Positions 17,626 to 26,631 are shown, numbered from the stretch's first letter. The stretch: 64,000 nucleotides of DNA from Cryptoclostridium sp036644995 (GCA_036644995.1 JAVXOZ010000002.1:62001-126000), one strand, 5' to 3'. Numbers and translations are program-made. The notes: generated from the sequence alone by a model not told the origin.

Positions 17626-17676
17626 CAATATATCGTAATTAACAATATATCGTAATTAACAATATATCGTAATTAA
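17626..17676 (+). repeat. 17-bp tandem repeat, three copies
   Basis: CAATATATCGTAATTAA is repeated three times without change, flanked on both sides by AATTAAAATAATGCAATATATC-like sequence. It lies in the 391-bp space between the convergent importer and EamA genes; otherwise that space holds only the terminator at 17727. Confidence 0.9.
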
Positions 17677-17726
17677 AATAATGCAATATATCCCAAAATA
17701 GCAGAATTAAAATTTTATATGATAAA

Positions 17727-17778
17727 AAAATCCGAATAGGCATTGGTTTTCACCTTTGCTTATTTGGATTTTATTATA
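17727..17778 (+). terminator. Bidirectional intrinsic terminator
   Basis: AAAATCCGAATAGGCA (17727-17742) pairs with TGCTTATTTGGATTTT (17757-17772) with a few G-U pairs; an A-run precedes it and TTATTATATTTTT follows. It lies between convergent genes and could serve both. Confidence 0.75.
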
Positions 17779-17852
17779 TTTTTAGCCTTATAATTGAGAG
17801 GGAATTTTAGGATAAGTTATTTGATTATGGCACTATATTTAAGTTTTTTAGG

Positions 17853-18743
17853 TTAATTTTTCGCTGTTTTTGCGGTGCTTGGGAATATTTGCAAGAGCAC
17901 AACAGCGGCTATAATGGCAATACTGCCTAAAATTTGACTCACTGTGAGTATCTCTCCCAAAAAAACAGCGGCTAAAATAAGACCAAAGCCAGGTTCTGTG
18001 GATGCGGCAATACCTACTTGACCAGGGGTTAAAAATCTCAAGCCACGGGCATAAAAAATAAATGCCAAAATGTAAGGTACTATGGTTGAGGATATTTGCA
18101 GAGCTTCTGTGGCTGTGGGTAAACTTTGGGGCGGCTGAAAACACAACATAATAGTGTAACCCACAGCGGAACATAAAAAGCTGTAAAAGGTGATGGTGAA
18201 AGAGGAATATTTGGTGGTAATCCCCTTGATGGTAATGGCATATGCTGCGGCACCCACCGCTGCACCAAGAGCTAAAAGCACACCTATAAAGGATATTTGT
18301 CCCAAGGTGGCAGTGAAAATATTTAAGGTTAAAATAATCCCAAAAAAAGTAAGCCCCAAGGCTATGGCAATTATTTTGGTTATGGGTTCTTTAAACACAA
18401 ATATAGAGGCAACCACTACCATGGAGGGGTAAGTATACAGTAAAATAATGGCAATGGAAATATCTAAATATACAAGGCTGAAAAAATAACCCGCAGAATA
18501 TAAAAACATAACAATCCCTGCAAAAACAATGGTTTTTATATCTTGGATTTCCACTTTAAAAAGTTTTTTGTTGATAATAAACACAACCAAGCCCAAAACC
18601 ACGGCACAGCCTGTGTTTCTGAGAAAAACTGTAAATAATGGTGCAAGACCGGAGTTTAACAGGGCTTTGCTTAAAATCCCTGTGAGGGCATAACAAAAGC
18701 TGGATGCTAAAACCAGACTGAGCCCCTGAAAATTTTTGTTCAT
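17853..18743 (-). CDS. EamA/DMT family transporter
   Basis: A 296-residue membrane protein with ten hydrophobic segments in two EamA repeats, a drug/metabolite transporter superfamily exporter. The second repeat ends in PGQVGIAASTEPGFGLILAAVFLGE-like sequence, the hallmark of the family (the conserved Glu-Pro and LGE). Substrate unknown. Its start overlaps the stop of the upstream EamA gene by 4 bp (ATGA), so the two form one operon and might work as a pair. Confidence 0.9.
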   Translation of the reverse strand: MNKNFQGLSLVLASSFCYALTGILSKALLNSGLAPLFTVFLRNTGCAVVLGLVVFIINKKLFKVEIQDIKTIVFAGIVMFLYSAGYFFSLVYLDISIAIILLYTYPSMVVVASIFVFKEPITKIIAIALGLTFFGIILTLNIFTATLGQISFIGVLLALGAAVGAAAYAITIKGITTKYSSFTITFYSFLCSAVGYTIMLCFQPPQSLPTATEALQISSTIVPYILAFIFYARGLRFLTPGQVGIAASTEPGFGLILAAVFLGEILTVSQILGSIAIIAAVVLLQIFPSTAKTAKN

Positions 18744-19693
18744 AGTGTACTATTTGTAACCTTTCTGTTTTTAGGATTTATTTTATCTATAAGCCATTGC
18801 CCTTTTTCCATAAATACCACTCCGCCCAAAACTAAAATACAACCGCAAAATTGCCATGGGGTTAAGGTTTCACCTAAGATAACTATTGCCATGGTAACGC
18901 TGAATACAGGGTCTAAGGTAACTACCAAGCTGGCTTCTCCTGCCCCAATATATTGCATACAAACTATGTAAAGTGAATATGCAGTTAAGCCCACCAGTGC
19001 CACAATAAAAATAATACCCATGAGCTTGGGTGTCCAATTAAATGTAGCTATTTTGGGGATGCCGACCACAAAAAATATGGGGAAGGCGATGAAATAACCC
19101 CAAGAATTTACCGTCCATCCGGAATAGCTGCGGCTGAGTTTTGCTGCCACAATGGTAAATAATGAGCCAAAAAGACCCGAAGCCAACCCAATAATTAAGC
19201 CAAAAATAACCGAAGGAATCCCAAATACTTTAAAGGTACTCCCCGCTGCAACACTGCCAATTTTAAATACTTCTATAATTAAAATTACACCCATAAATGC
19301 CATGAATGTGGCAATTATTTTAGGGGTGGTGAGTGGTTCTTTTAACATTACCCGAGAAAGCAAAACCGTGAAAACAGGTAATGTGTAAAGTAAAACCGTG
19401 GCAATGGCGGCATCTATATAATAAAGTGCACAATAGTTGGTGATGGAGGATAATGCTATACAAGAACCATAGGCAATAAATAAGGGCAAATCTTTTTTCT
19501 TGATATTAAAAACATCCCGAGCAAAAAATATAGCGTATAATAGCACTAAAATTCCGGGTATCATCCCACGGCAACACACCACTACTTGCCAAGGAAAGCC
19601 CGTGCCGTAAAGGAGTTTACCCAGTATGGGACCCATGGAATAAGCTAAAGCAGATAGCAAACAAAGCGTTATGCCTTTTTGTTTGTTTTTCAC
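18740..19693 (-). CDS. EamA/DMT family transporter
   Basis: A 317-residue paralogue of the following gene: ten hydrophobic segments in two EamA repeats, with SLVVTLDPVFSVTMAIVILGE near the end split over the last two helices. It is the first gene of a two-gene operon. The start is GTG, supported by AAGGAG 8 nt upstream. Paired DMT proteins sometimes form heterodimers, which is a guess here. Confidence 0.9.
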   Translation of the reverse strand: MKNKQKGITLCLLSALAYSMGPILGKLLYGTGFPWQVVVCCRGMIPGILVLLYAIFFARDVFNIKKKDLPLFIAYGSCIALSSITNYCALYYIDAAIATVLLYTLPVFTVLLSRVMLKEPLTTPKIIATFMAFMGVILIIEVFKIGSVAAGSTFKVFGIPSVIFGLIIGLASGLFGSLFTIVAAKLSRSYSGWTVNSWGYFIAFPIFFVVGIPKIATFNWTPKLMGIIFIVALVGLTAYSLYIVCMQYIGAGEASLVVTLDPVFSVTMAIVILGETLTPWQFCGCILVLGGVVFMEKGQWLIDKINPKNRKVTNSTL

Positions 19694-19849
19694 TGTAATT
19701 TCTCCTTTTTTTTTGCTTTTTTTAACTACGAATTATAGTATATCACTTTATATATAAAATGGTAGATAAAAATGAAAATTTTCATTGAAAACCCAAGGAA
19801 ATTTGTTTATACTTATATATTATAGAAATAATTAAAAAGAGGTGTGTTT

Positions 19850-20593
19850 ATGAATCCCATTGCTTTTACCATTGGGGGTTGGCCTGTGCGTTGGTACGGA
19901 ATATCAATTGCCACAGCATTATTGCTGGGGGTTTTTTTAGCTACTTATCTGGGAAAAAAGCGTGGTCTCAACGAGGATAACCTGTGGACTATGGTTCTTT
20001 GTGCCATACCTGTTGCAGTTATTGGCTCCAGAATATATTACGTTATTTTTGAATGGTCCCACTATGCTGATAATTTGTGGGAAATTTTTGCCATTTGGCA
20101 CGGCGGTTTAGCTATCCACGGTACAATTATTGGCGGCACTTTAGCGGTTATTTGCTGCTGTTTGTATTATAAAATGGACTTTTTTGAGGTTGGGGATTGC
20201 TTTGCCCCTGCCTTGGTTTTGGGCCAAGCTATTGGCAGGTGGGGAAATTATTTTAACGGTGAGGCACATGGCTATGCCACGGATTTACCCTGGGCAATTA
20301 ATGTGGATGGGGTGATGGTGCACCCTACATTTTTGTATGAATCTTTATGGGATTTGGGGATATTTATTTTGCTGATGGTTCTGTTTAAAAAGAATAAACA
20401 GCGGGGAAATTTGGTTTTGATTTATTTAATGCTTTATTCCGTTGGGCGTTTTTTTATAGAAGTTTTGCGTACCGATAGCTTGATGATAGGGTTTTTGCGT
20501 CAGGCTCAGGTTTTTAGCATTACTTTGTTTGTGGTGGCTTTGGCTGTTTATATTTACCGCAATTTTTATAAGGCAAAAAAAGGTTTAAAATAA
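19850..20593 (+). CDS. lgt: Prolipoprotein diacylglyceryl transferase
   Basis: Transfers diacylglycerol from phosphatidylglycerol to the lipobox Cys of prolipoproteins, the first step of lipoprotein maturation, in the cytoplasmic membrane. The 247-residue protein has seven or so TM helices, the WHGGLAIHGTIIGG segment, and the Lgt signature GRWGNYFNGEAHG. ATG at 19850 is preferred over GTG at 19844 because AAGAGG lies 7 nt upstream of it. The binding protein encoded at 12057 would be a client. Confidence 0.95.
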   Translation: MNPIAFTIGGWPVRWYGISIATALLLGVFLATYLGKKRGLNEDNLWTMVLCAIPVAVIGSRIYYVIFEWSHYADNLWEIFAIWHGGLAIHGTIIGGTLAVICCCLYYKMDFFEVGDCFAPALVLGQAIGRWGNYFNGEAHGYATDLPWAINVDGVMVHPTFLYESLWDLGIFILLMVLFKKNKQRGNLVLIYLMLYSVGRFFIEVLRTDSLMIGFLRQAQVFSITLFVVALAVYIYRNFYKAKKGLK

Positions 20594-20668
20594 ACTAAAA
20601 AGTGGAATAATCATTAAGGAAGTCGGCTTTTTATAATTTTTTATTGAAAAGTCGGAGTTTAATATGAA

Positions 20669-21163
20669 ATGTATAATATATATTTAATCGGATTGATGGG
20701 GTCGGGGAAAACTGCCATTGGCAAAATTTTGGCAAAAAAAATTCACCGTCGCTTTGTGGATACCGATGGAAAAATAGAAAAAGAATATAACTTGCCTGTG
20801 GCAAAGATTTTTGCCAACATGGGGGAGGCTGCCTTTCGTGATAAAGAAACCGAGGTTCTGCGTGATTTATCTAAGCGGAAAAACCGAGTGGTTTCCACGG
20901 GTGGTGGTGCTGTTTTGCGTAAAGAAAACATTGATTTAATGAGAAAAAGCGGCAAGGTAATTTGGCTGAAACGTCGCCCGGAATTAATATTAACCGGTAC
21001 ACGGATTCATTTGCGACCCCTATTGGCAAAAGACCCCAATAAAATTTACGATATTGCCATAGAGAGAGAGCCTCTCTATGAAGCAGCCTGCGATTTTGTG
21101 GTAATAAACGAAGGCGATAAACATAAAACCGTAGCGGACATATTAAAAAAGCTGCGAAAATAG
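20669..21163 (+). CDS. aroK: Shikimate kinase
   Basis: Phosphorylates shikimate at the 3-position with ATP in the aromatic amino acid pathway. The 164-residue protein has the P-loop GLMGSGKTAIG, the shikimate-binding VSTGGGAVLR, and the LID-region RIHLRPLL. The start follows a GGAG site at 11 nt, slightly long. The last 20 or so bases of the gene are duplicated 226 bp downstream (see the repeat at 21141). No other aro gene is near. Confidence 0.93.
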   Translation: MYNIYLIGLMGSGKTAIGKILAKKIHRRFVDTDGKIEKEYNLPVAKIFANMGEAAFRDKETEVLRDLSKRKNRVVSTGGGAVLRKENIDLMRKSGKVIWLKRRPELILTGTRIHLRPLLAKDPNKIYDIAIEREPLYEAACDFVVINEGDKHKTVADILKKLRK

Positions 21164-21388
21164 GTTTAAAGAACCCTTATTCAGTAACTAAAACCGAAAA
21201 AGTATTAAATTAAATACAGAGATTAACATAGTACGAGTTCTATTTTAGTAAAGAAACCCAATCTCCTCCCACCGCAGCAGGGGGAAGTTTGAAGGGGGAG
21301 AAGCTCCCACCTTCATTATACTAATAGCAAAAATCTTCGAAATCGGCAAAAGAATTTTTTGGATTTTATTAAAAAAGCTGCGAAAATA
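21141..21388 (+). repeat. 22-bp direct repeat of the aroK 3' end around a 204-bp insert
   Basis: TATTAAAAAAGCTGCGAAAA followed by TA occurs at 21141-21162 (end of aroK) and again, perfectly, at 21367-21388. The 204 bp between them hold no gene; they include a C/G-rich patch (21262-21305, CTCCTCCCACC to GCTCCCACC). Either copy would end aroK with KKLRK-stop. The layout is that of an insertion with a long target duplication. Confidence 0.75.
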
Positions 21389-21473
21389 AAAAGGAATTTT
21401 GTCGCTTTTTTAGGTCTTTTTTCCCTCTGATTTATATATAATTTATATAAACATAATTGGTCGGAGGGTGCTT

Positions 21474-21728
21474 ATGAATTGGGAAGATAGCTTTTACCCT
21501 TTGGTTGCCGGGAGTTTTCACCGATTGCCCGAAGAAATAAACGAAAATACTCGCTTTAAAAAAGATTTAAAAGTGGATTCCTTGGGCTTTTTGGAAATGA
21601 TTTTAAATGTGGAATGCTATTATCACTGTGTTTTAGATGATGAGCTTTTGTCTTTGGTTATCACTGTGGGTGATTTAAAAAGACTTTTAGGTAGAAAAAT
21701 AGCAGGAATGGTTGGAGTTTATGAGTGA
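21474..21728 (+). CDS. Acyl carrier protein-like small protein
   Basis: An 84-residue acidic, helical protein with VDSLGFLEMI at residues 35-44, the DSL motif whose Ser carries 4'-phosphopantetheine in carrier proteins. Lengths before and after the motif fit a carrier domain. ATG at 21474 has CGGAGGG 6 nt upstream. Its end overlaps the flavoprotein gene by 8 bp, so the two are coupled. It is not next to fatty-acid genes, so it is probably a dedicated carrier rather than the main AcpP. The acyl group is unknown. Confidence 0.65.
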   Translation: MNWEDSFYPLVAGSFHRLPEEINENTRFKKDLKVDSLGFLEMILNVECYYHCVLDDELLSLVITVGDLKRLLGRKIAGMVGVYE

Positions 21729-22989
21729 TATTTTAAATAAAAAATACCATATAGCCATTATTGGCGGTGGTGCTTCGGGGCTGGCAGCGGCTATTGCTGC
21801 GAAAAAAACAGCCACGGCGGATTTATCCGTGGCTGTTTTTGAACGACAACTTAGAGTGGGGAAAAAATTGATAGCCACAGGCAATGGACGCTGCAACTAT
21901 ACCAATGTGAGTACCAAAGCCGAAAATTATAATTTTTCTGCCCGAGAATTTGCAAAAATTGCCTTATCTAAATTTACACCGGAAAATAATATCTCCTTCT
22001 TTGAAAAATTGGGGATTTATCCTGATTATGAGGAAAATGGCAAGGTTTACCCTTATAGTCACCAATCATCATCCTTCGTGGATGTGCTGCGGTTCAGTGC
22101 TGAAAACTTGGGCATTGAAATAATAACCGAAACTGAGGTACAAGCTGTAAAACCCCATGGCATCTACTTTAAAGTCGCCACTGATATGGGGGATTTTGAA
22201 GCGAAAAAAGTTATTTTTGCCACAGGTGGCATGGCTTCCCCGGATTTGGGGGGCACCGTTAAAGGCTATAATTTGGCAAGGAGTATGGGGCACAGTGTTG
22301 GTGATTTATCACCTGCATTGGTTCAGATTAAAACCGAAAATGATCTGCCCAAATCTTTAAAAGGTATAAAATTTTGGGGTAATGCCACTTTGAAATCCGC
22401 AGATAAAATTTTAGGAGAAGAACAAGGGGAAATATTATTTGCGGAATATGGGCTTTCGGGTTTGCCTATTTTGCAGCTTTCCTGCTATTTGGTGGGACAG
22501 CCCTTGGGGGATGTTTGGGTTTTTTTGGATTTTTTCCCTAAAATCAGTAAAAATGAATTAATCGAAATACTTAAGGAACGTCAAAAATTATTGGGACATT
22601 TGACTTTGGAAAATTATTTTACGGGATTTATGAATAAAAAAACAGCCCAGCTTTTACTGAAACGCATTTTGGACAGGCAGTTGAGTTTTAAGGTTGAGGA
22701 TTTATCTACAGAGGATATTTTCCGCATAGCTTCAGGGGTAAAAGGGTTTAAATTAGCTGTGCAGGGTGTTACCGGTTGGAAAAATGCCCAAGTTACCGCC
22801 GGTGGTGTGGCAACCGCTGAGGTGTTTAATGAGAGTATGGAAAGTAAAATTGTACAGGGCATATATTTTTGCGGTGAATTGTTGGATGTTAATGGAGATT
22901 GCGGCGGCTTTAATTTGCAATGGGCTTGGAGCAGCGGTAGGCTCAGTGGAGAAAGTGCGGTAAAGGCATTGGGTATGGAAAATGATTAG
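21721..22989 (+). CDS. BaiN/HI0933-family NAD(P)/FAD-dependent oxidoreductase
   Basis: A 422-residue flavoprotein. The N-terminal Rossmann motif IIGGGASGLAAAIAA binds FAD, VGKKLIATGNGRCNYTN is the family hallmark, FATGGMASPDLGG is the second dinucleotide region, and NGDCGGFNLQWAWSSG is the C-terminal FAD motif. Family members reduce C=C bonds in steroids or other substrates, but most are uncharacterised. ATG at 21721 is chosen; TTG at 21712 would add three residues. It overlaps the carrier-protein gene upstream and the next flavoprotein by 8 bp each. Confidence 0.88.
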   Translation: MSDILNKKYHIAIIGGGASGLAAAIAAKKTATADLSVAVFERQLRVGKKLIATGNGRCNYTNVSTKAENYNFSAREFAKIALSKFTPENNISFFEKLGIYPDYEENGKVYPYSHQSSSFVDVLRFSAENLGIEIITETEVQAVKPHGIYFKVATDMGDFEAKKVIFATGGMASPDLGGTVKGYNLARSMGHSVGDLSPALVQIKTENDLPKSLKGIKFWGNATLKSADKILGEEQGEILFAEYGLSGLPILQLSCYLVGQPLGDVWVFLDFFPKISKNELIEILKERQKLLGHLTLENYFTGFMNKKTAQLLLKRILDRQLSFKVEDLSTEDIFRIASGVKGFKLAVQGVTGWKNAQVTAGGVATAEVFNESMESKIVQGIYFCGELLDVNGDCGGFNLQWAWSSGRLSGESAVKALGMEND

Positions 22990-24559
22990 AATAGATGAAA
23001 TAAAGCTTCCTATAAATTATAGCGATGTTGATTTGTATAATGCCGTTGCCAAACGGCTTAAATCTAAAGTGGGACAATTTAAAAATGTAAAATTGGTGCG
23101 GAAGTCCATGGATGCCCGAAAAAAAGAGCAAATTCACTTTGTGGTAGGGGTAACCTTGGATTTTGTGGGAAATGAAGATAAAAAGATTAAGCAGCTAAAA
23201 GATAAGAAAATAACTAAAGCTGTAAATTTCTCCTATAAAATGCCCATGGTGGATTATGGTGGCAGATATAGACCTGTGGTGGTTGGTGCAGGGCCATGCG
23301 GTATATTTGCCGCTTTGGTTTTAGCTGAAGCAGGGCTTAAACCCTTGGTGATTGAAGGTGGCAAAGATGTTGTTGAGCGTAAAAAAGATGTGGAAAACTT
23401 TTGGCAAAAGGGGCTTTTTTCACCTTCCAGCAATGTGCAATTTGGTGAAGGTGGTGCAGGGGCTTTCTCCGATGGGAAGTTAACCACAGGCACTAAGGAT
23501 TTGCGGCATCGCCGTATTTTGGCGGATTTTGTTAAAGCCGGAGCACCTGAAGAAATATTGTATTTAGCCAAACCCCATATAGGCTCGGATAATTTACCAC
23601 ATGTGGTGGAAAATTTGCGGCGGCGCATAGAGAATTTGGGTGGGGAATATCGTTTTTCTACTTTGTTAAAGGACATAATTGTGGAAAAAAATGCCGTTAC
23701 AGGTATTGTGGTGGAAAGTGATTTGGGTACGGAAACTTGGGATTGCGACCGCTTGATTTTGGCTTTGGGGCACAGTGCCCGTAATACATATGAAATGCTA
23801 TACAGCCATGGTGTGGCTATGGAGCCCAAGGCTTTTTCCTTGGGAGTTCGTATTGAACACAGCCAAAGTGCAATAAATATTGCTCAATTTGGGGTAGATG
23901 AATTTGGGGCGGCGGATTATAAATTGGCGGTGCATTTGCCCAATGGTCGCTCCGCTTACACTTTTTGTATGTGCCCCGGTGGGGTTGTGGTTGGTGCAGC
24001 ATCGGAAAATGGTGGTGTGGTAACCAACGGCATGAGTGTTTTTGCCCGAGATGGAGTAAATGCCAACAGTGCTTTGTTAATTGGGGTTACGCCCCAAGAT
24101 TTTCCCGGGGAGGAGCCTTTGGCGGGAATGCGGTGGCAAAGGGATATTGAGGCAAAAGCTTTTTTGGCAGGGGGCGGTGATTTTGGGGCACCATGCCAAA
24201 GATTAGGGGATTTTATGGAGTATCGTCCCAGTTTGAGCTGTGGAAAAATTTTGCCTACATATTTACCACGGGTGCAAATGGGAGAGGTTGCTTCTTGTCT
24301 TCCTGATTTTATTGGCGAGAGCATTGCCATGGCTATACCGCTATTGGCAGCTAAGCTAAAAATATTTGATGACCCCGATGCTTTGCTTACCGCACCGGAA
24401 ACACGCAGCTCTGCCCCTGTGAAAATTCTTAGAGATGAAGGTGGGGAAAGCAGTATAAAGGGGCTTTACCCAGCAGGGGAAGGCAGTGGCTATGCAGGTG
24501 GTATTATGTCCTCGGCGGCGGATGGCTTGAAAATTGGAGAAAATGTTTTAAAATTTTAA
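22982..24559 (+). CDS. FAD-dependent dehydrogenase, COG2509 type
   Basis: A 525-residue protein. Residues 1-85 are a basic N-terminal domain; VVVGAGPCGIFAALVLAEAG is the FAD Rossmann motif. GEGGAGAFSDGKLTTG and GLYPAGEGSGYAGGIMSSA are the conserved blocks of this family, found in many Bacillota next to the BaiN type protein. The function is not established. It overlaps the preceding gene by 8 bp, so carrier protein, BaiN-like protein and this one form one transcription unit. Confidence 0.88.
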   Translation: MIRIDEIKLPINYSDVDLYNAVAKRLKSKVGQFKNVKLVRKSMDARKKEQIHFVVGVTLDFVGNEDKKIKQLKDKKITKAVNFSYKMPMVDYGGRYRPVVVGAGPCGIFAALVLAEAGLKPLVIEGGKDVVERKKDVENFWQKGLFSPSSNVQFGEGGAGAFSDGKLTTGTKDLRHRRILADFVKAGAPEEILYLAKPHIGSDNLPHVVENLRRRIENLGGEYRFSTLLKDIIVEKNAVTGIVVESDLGTETWDCDRLILALGHSARNTYEMLYSHGVAMEPKAFSLGVRIEHSQSAINIAQFGVDEFGAADYKLAVHLPNGRSAYTFCMCPGGVVVGAASENGGVVTNGMSVFARDGVNANSALLIGVTPQDFPGEEPLAGMRWQRDIEAKAFLAGGGDFGAPCQRLGDFMEYRPSLSCGKILPTYLPRVQMGEVASCLPDFIGESIAMAIPLLAAKLKIFDDPDALLTAPETRSSAPVKILRDEGGESSIKGLYPAGEGSGYAGGIMSSAADGLKIGENVLKF

Positions 24560-24603
24560 AATGTCTCTTGTGTAAAACAAGAAACACGGTTACAATATAT
24601 ATA

Positions 24604-24736
24604 TAGGCTGTGGATAAAGTTTGATATTTGGCAAAATCCCTTCCCACCCACTGCTTATGTACATATAGGTACACTGCACAGTGGCTGTTCAGGAGTTTTA
24701 CCGAATCTAAGCCTTTCTTAACAGCCTGACAATCTG
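24604..24736 (+). repeat. Hairpin element R4 (short form)
   Basis: TAGGCTGTGGATAAAG pairs with CTTTCTTAACAGCCT; the inner stem CCACTGC/GCACAGTGG and apex TGTACATATAGGTACA match R1; the right end is GACAATCTG. Flanks are AT-rich (AATATATATA before, AATTATATAA after), so a target duplication is possible but not clear. Confidence 0.88.
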
Positions 24737-24824
24737 AATTATATAAGGTTACGCAAATTTTTTAGAAACCTAATAACTGTTTTAATTGCTAACTAAAACC
24801 AAATATTTGATATGAGGTGATTTT

Positions 24825-24995
24825 ATGAAAAAATTTATTGGTATTCTCTTGGGAGTGTTGGCATTGTGTGTTTCTGTGGCGGCATTTATCTATGTTTTTA
24901 ATGATAAGGAATGTTGCCCCTGTAAAAAGGTAAAAGAATTTTTCACCGAAAAAGATTTCACTGTTCTTCCTATGGAAGAGGATGCTGAGGTTTAA
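24825..24995 (+). CDS. Small single-pass membrane protein with CCPC motif
   Basis: A 56-residue protein. GAGGTGA lies 5 nt before the ATG. Residues 4-25 form one hydrophobic helix; then comes NDKECCPCKKVKEFF and an acidic tail ending EEDAEV. The three cysteines just outside the membrane could bind metal or form disulfides. It is 6 bp before the K+ channel gene and probably co-transcribed with it. No known family recognised. Confidence 0.65.
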   Translation: MKKFIGILLGVLALCVSVAAFIYVFNDKECCPCKKVKEFFTEKDFTVLPMEEDAEV

Positions 24996-25001
24996 TTTTA
25001 G

Positions 25002-25787
25002 GTGAATAATACATTTCCGTGGAAGCAATTACAAATGCCCTATGAATTTTTAATGGCGGTTCTTGCTTTTATAAACTTATATTTTTATTATTTTGAATTT
25101 ACCGGCGCATTGGATCCTCAAGGGGTTGAGGTGGCTCATGTTATTGATATTGCTACGATTGTGATTTTTTCCCTTGATTATTTAGTGCGGCTTTATTTAG
25201 CCAAAGATAAAAAACATTATTTACGGCACAATGTTTTGGACCTTATTGCTTTGATTCCTTTAAATCCTGTATTTAGAGGGGCAAGGCTGTTTCGTTGTGT
25301 GGTGCTTTTTGCCAGATTTTTTAAAAGGCTCCGTTCTTTTAGTTCGGTAAATATGTTTCTTTATGTTTCTTTTGGCACTATTGTTGTGCTTTTAACCTCG
25401 GCTTTATTGGTGGCTCCCTTGGAAGGAATGACTTTTTTTGAAGGAATTTGGTGGGGGGTTGTAACCATAGCCACTGTGGGATATGGGGATTTTATTCCTG
25501 TTACCACTCCGGGGCGGATAATTGCCATGGTTTTAATGTTTACCGGTATTGGTTTTTTGAGTTTTTTAACAGGTACTGTTACCACCCATTATGTAAATGC
25601 CCGTATGGAAAGGGTGAGTATTCATTCCCAGCGTGGCATTATAAAGCATTATCAAAAACAACTTTATCATTTTGATGATATGACGGGTAAGGATATAGAT
25701 GATATGTGCCATGCTTTAAATGCCTTGAAAAGCCAAGATTTAAAGGAAAAGGCGGCTAAGGAAAAGCCTAAAACCATTGGTGACTGA
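25002..25787 (+). CDS. Potassium channel protein, two-pore-helix/voltage-sensor-like type
   Basis: A 261-residue membrane protein. It has several TM helices, a positively charged stretch GARLFRCVVLFARFFKRLR resembling an S4 helix (about residues 93-111), and the K+ selectivity filter TVGYGD at residues 158-163 between pore helix and last TM helix. The cytosolic C-terminus is helical and Lys-rich. The start is GTG at 25002, six bases after the stop of the small membrane protein gene; ATG at codon 12 with GGAAG upstream is an alternative. Gating and physiological role unknown. Confidence 0.85.
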   Translation: MNNTFPWKQLQMPYEFLMAVLAFINLYFYYFEFTGALDPQGVEVAHVIDIATIVIFSLDYLVRLYLAKDKKHYLRHNVLDLIALIPLNPVFRGARLFRCVVLFARFFKRLRSFSSVNMFLYVSFGTIVVLLTSALLVAPLEGMTFFEGIWWGVVTIATVGYGDFIPVTTPGRIIAMVLMFTGIGFLSFLTGTVTTHYVNARMERVSIHSQRGIIKHYQKQLYHFDDMTGKDIDDMCHALNALKSQDLKEKAAKEKPKTIGD

Positions 25788-26008
25788 TTATTTTAGATTT
25801 TAACAAATTCTGGTATTGAGATAAAACTTTGAGTTTTTTGAAATATAATATGGAAAAGATAAGGAAATTGCAGTTTTTGGGAATTTGTCGGTATATGTGA
25901 TTTTATAAAGCTATGGGTAAAATATTTGGTTTATTGGTCTATATATAAGGAAGAAAAAAATAAATAATTATATTGGGGTTGCCCAGAGTCCACTTGAGTT
26001 TTTTATTG

Positions 26009-26068
26009 AAGTGAATCCTTTTCATTAGACATATGTTTTGTTTAACGAAAGGGATTCACTTTAATTTT
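26009..26068 (+). terminator. Terminator-like hairpin
   Basis: AAGTGAATCCTTTTC (26009-26023) pairs with GAAAGGGATTCACTT (26047-26061) around a 23-nt loop, followed by TAATTTTT. It lies 220 nt after the channel gene and before the hairpin triplet. The bases from 25788 to 26008 show nothing that I can assign. Confidence 0.6.
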
Positions 26069-26200
26069 TATTTAGGGGCTTTTTTATGGTTAAATAAAGG
26101 GTAAAGCCATATTTTTTAATATTAAGAAGTGATGCAATAATAGAGTAAGGCATATTTTTTATTTAAGGGTATAATTTGGCAATAATTGGAGAACATAATT

Positions 26201-26330
26201 TAGGCTTTGGATAAAGTCTGATATTCGGCAAAATCCCTTCATCGTGACCGCTTATGTACATTTAAGTACACTGCACGTCCCCGATTCCGTGAGTTTTGCC
26301 GAATCTAAGCCTTTCTTCAAAGCCTATGAT
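26201..26330 (+). repeat. Hairpin element R5, first of a tandem triplet
   Basis: TAGGCTTTGGATAAAG at the left and CTTTCTTCAAAGCCTA at the right pair perfectly in the outer part. The inner arms (ATCGTGACCGC, CACGTCCCCGATTCCG) differ from R1/R4. R5, R6 and R7 repeat at a 124-bp period. The triplet as a whole is flanked by a 13-bp direct repeat, GAGAACATAATTT (26189-26201 and 26582-26594). Confidence 0.88.
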
Positions 26331-26454
26331 TAGGATAAAGTCTGATATTCGGCAAAATCCCTTCATCGTGACCGCTTATGTACATTTAAGTACACTGCAC
26401 GTCCCCGATTCCGAGAGTTTTACCGAATCTAAGCCTTTCTTCACAGCCTATGAT
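26331..26454 (+). repeat. Hairpin element R6, second of the triplet
   Basis: Nearly identical to R5 (same inner arms and apex TGTACATTTAAGTACACTGC), with TTTACCG for TTTGCCG on the right. The left end is shortened to TAGGATAAAG at the junction, so it arose by tandem duplication rather than separate insertion. Confidence 0.88.
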
Positions 26455-26581
26455 TAGGATAAAGTCTGATATTCGGCAAAATCCCTTCTCAGCCACTGCT
26501 TATGTACATCTATGTACACTGCATAGCCGCTGCTCAGGGAGTTTTGCCGAATCTAAGCCTTTCTTAACAGTCTGACAATCT
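26455..26581 (+). repeat. Hairpin element R7, third of the triplet
   Basis: Same left junction as R6, but the inner arms (TCAGCCACTGC, GCATAGCCGCTGCTCAGGG) are of the R2 type and the right end is the complete CAGTCTGACAATCTG. The triplet is therefore a mosaic of two subtypes. Confidence 0.88.
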
Positions 26582-26631
26582 GAGAACATAATTTTGACTG
26601 TTTTATTTTTTTAAGTTTTTTAAGATTAAGG

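Noticed and set aside
26201..26581. Triplet of R elements as a CRISPR or as an origin of replication
   Set aside because: Units are whole hairpins without spacers; no DnaA-box cluster, dnaA or dnaN nearby. Dispersed single copies elsewhere show that they are a repeat family.
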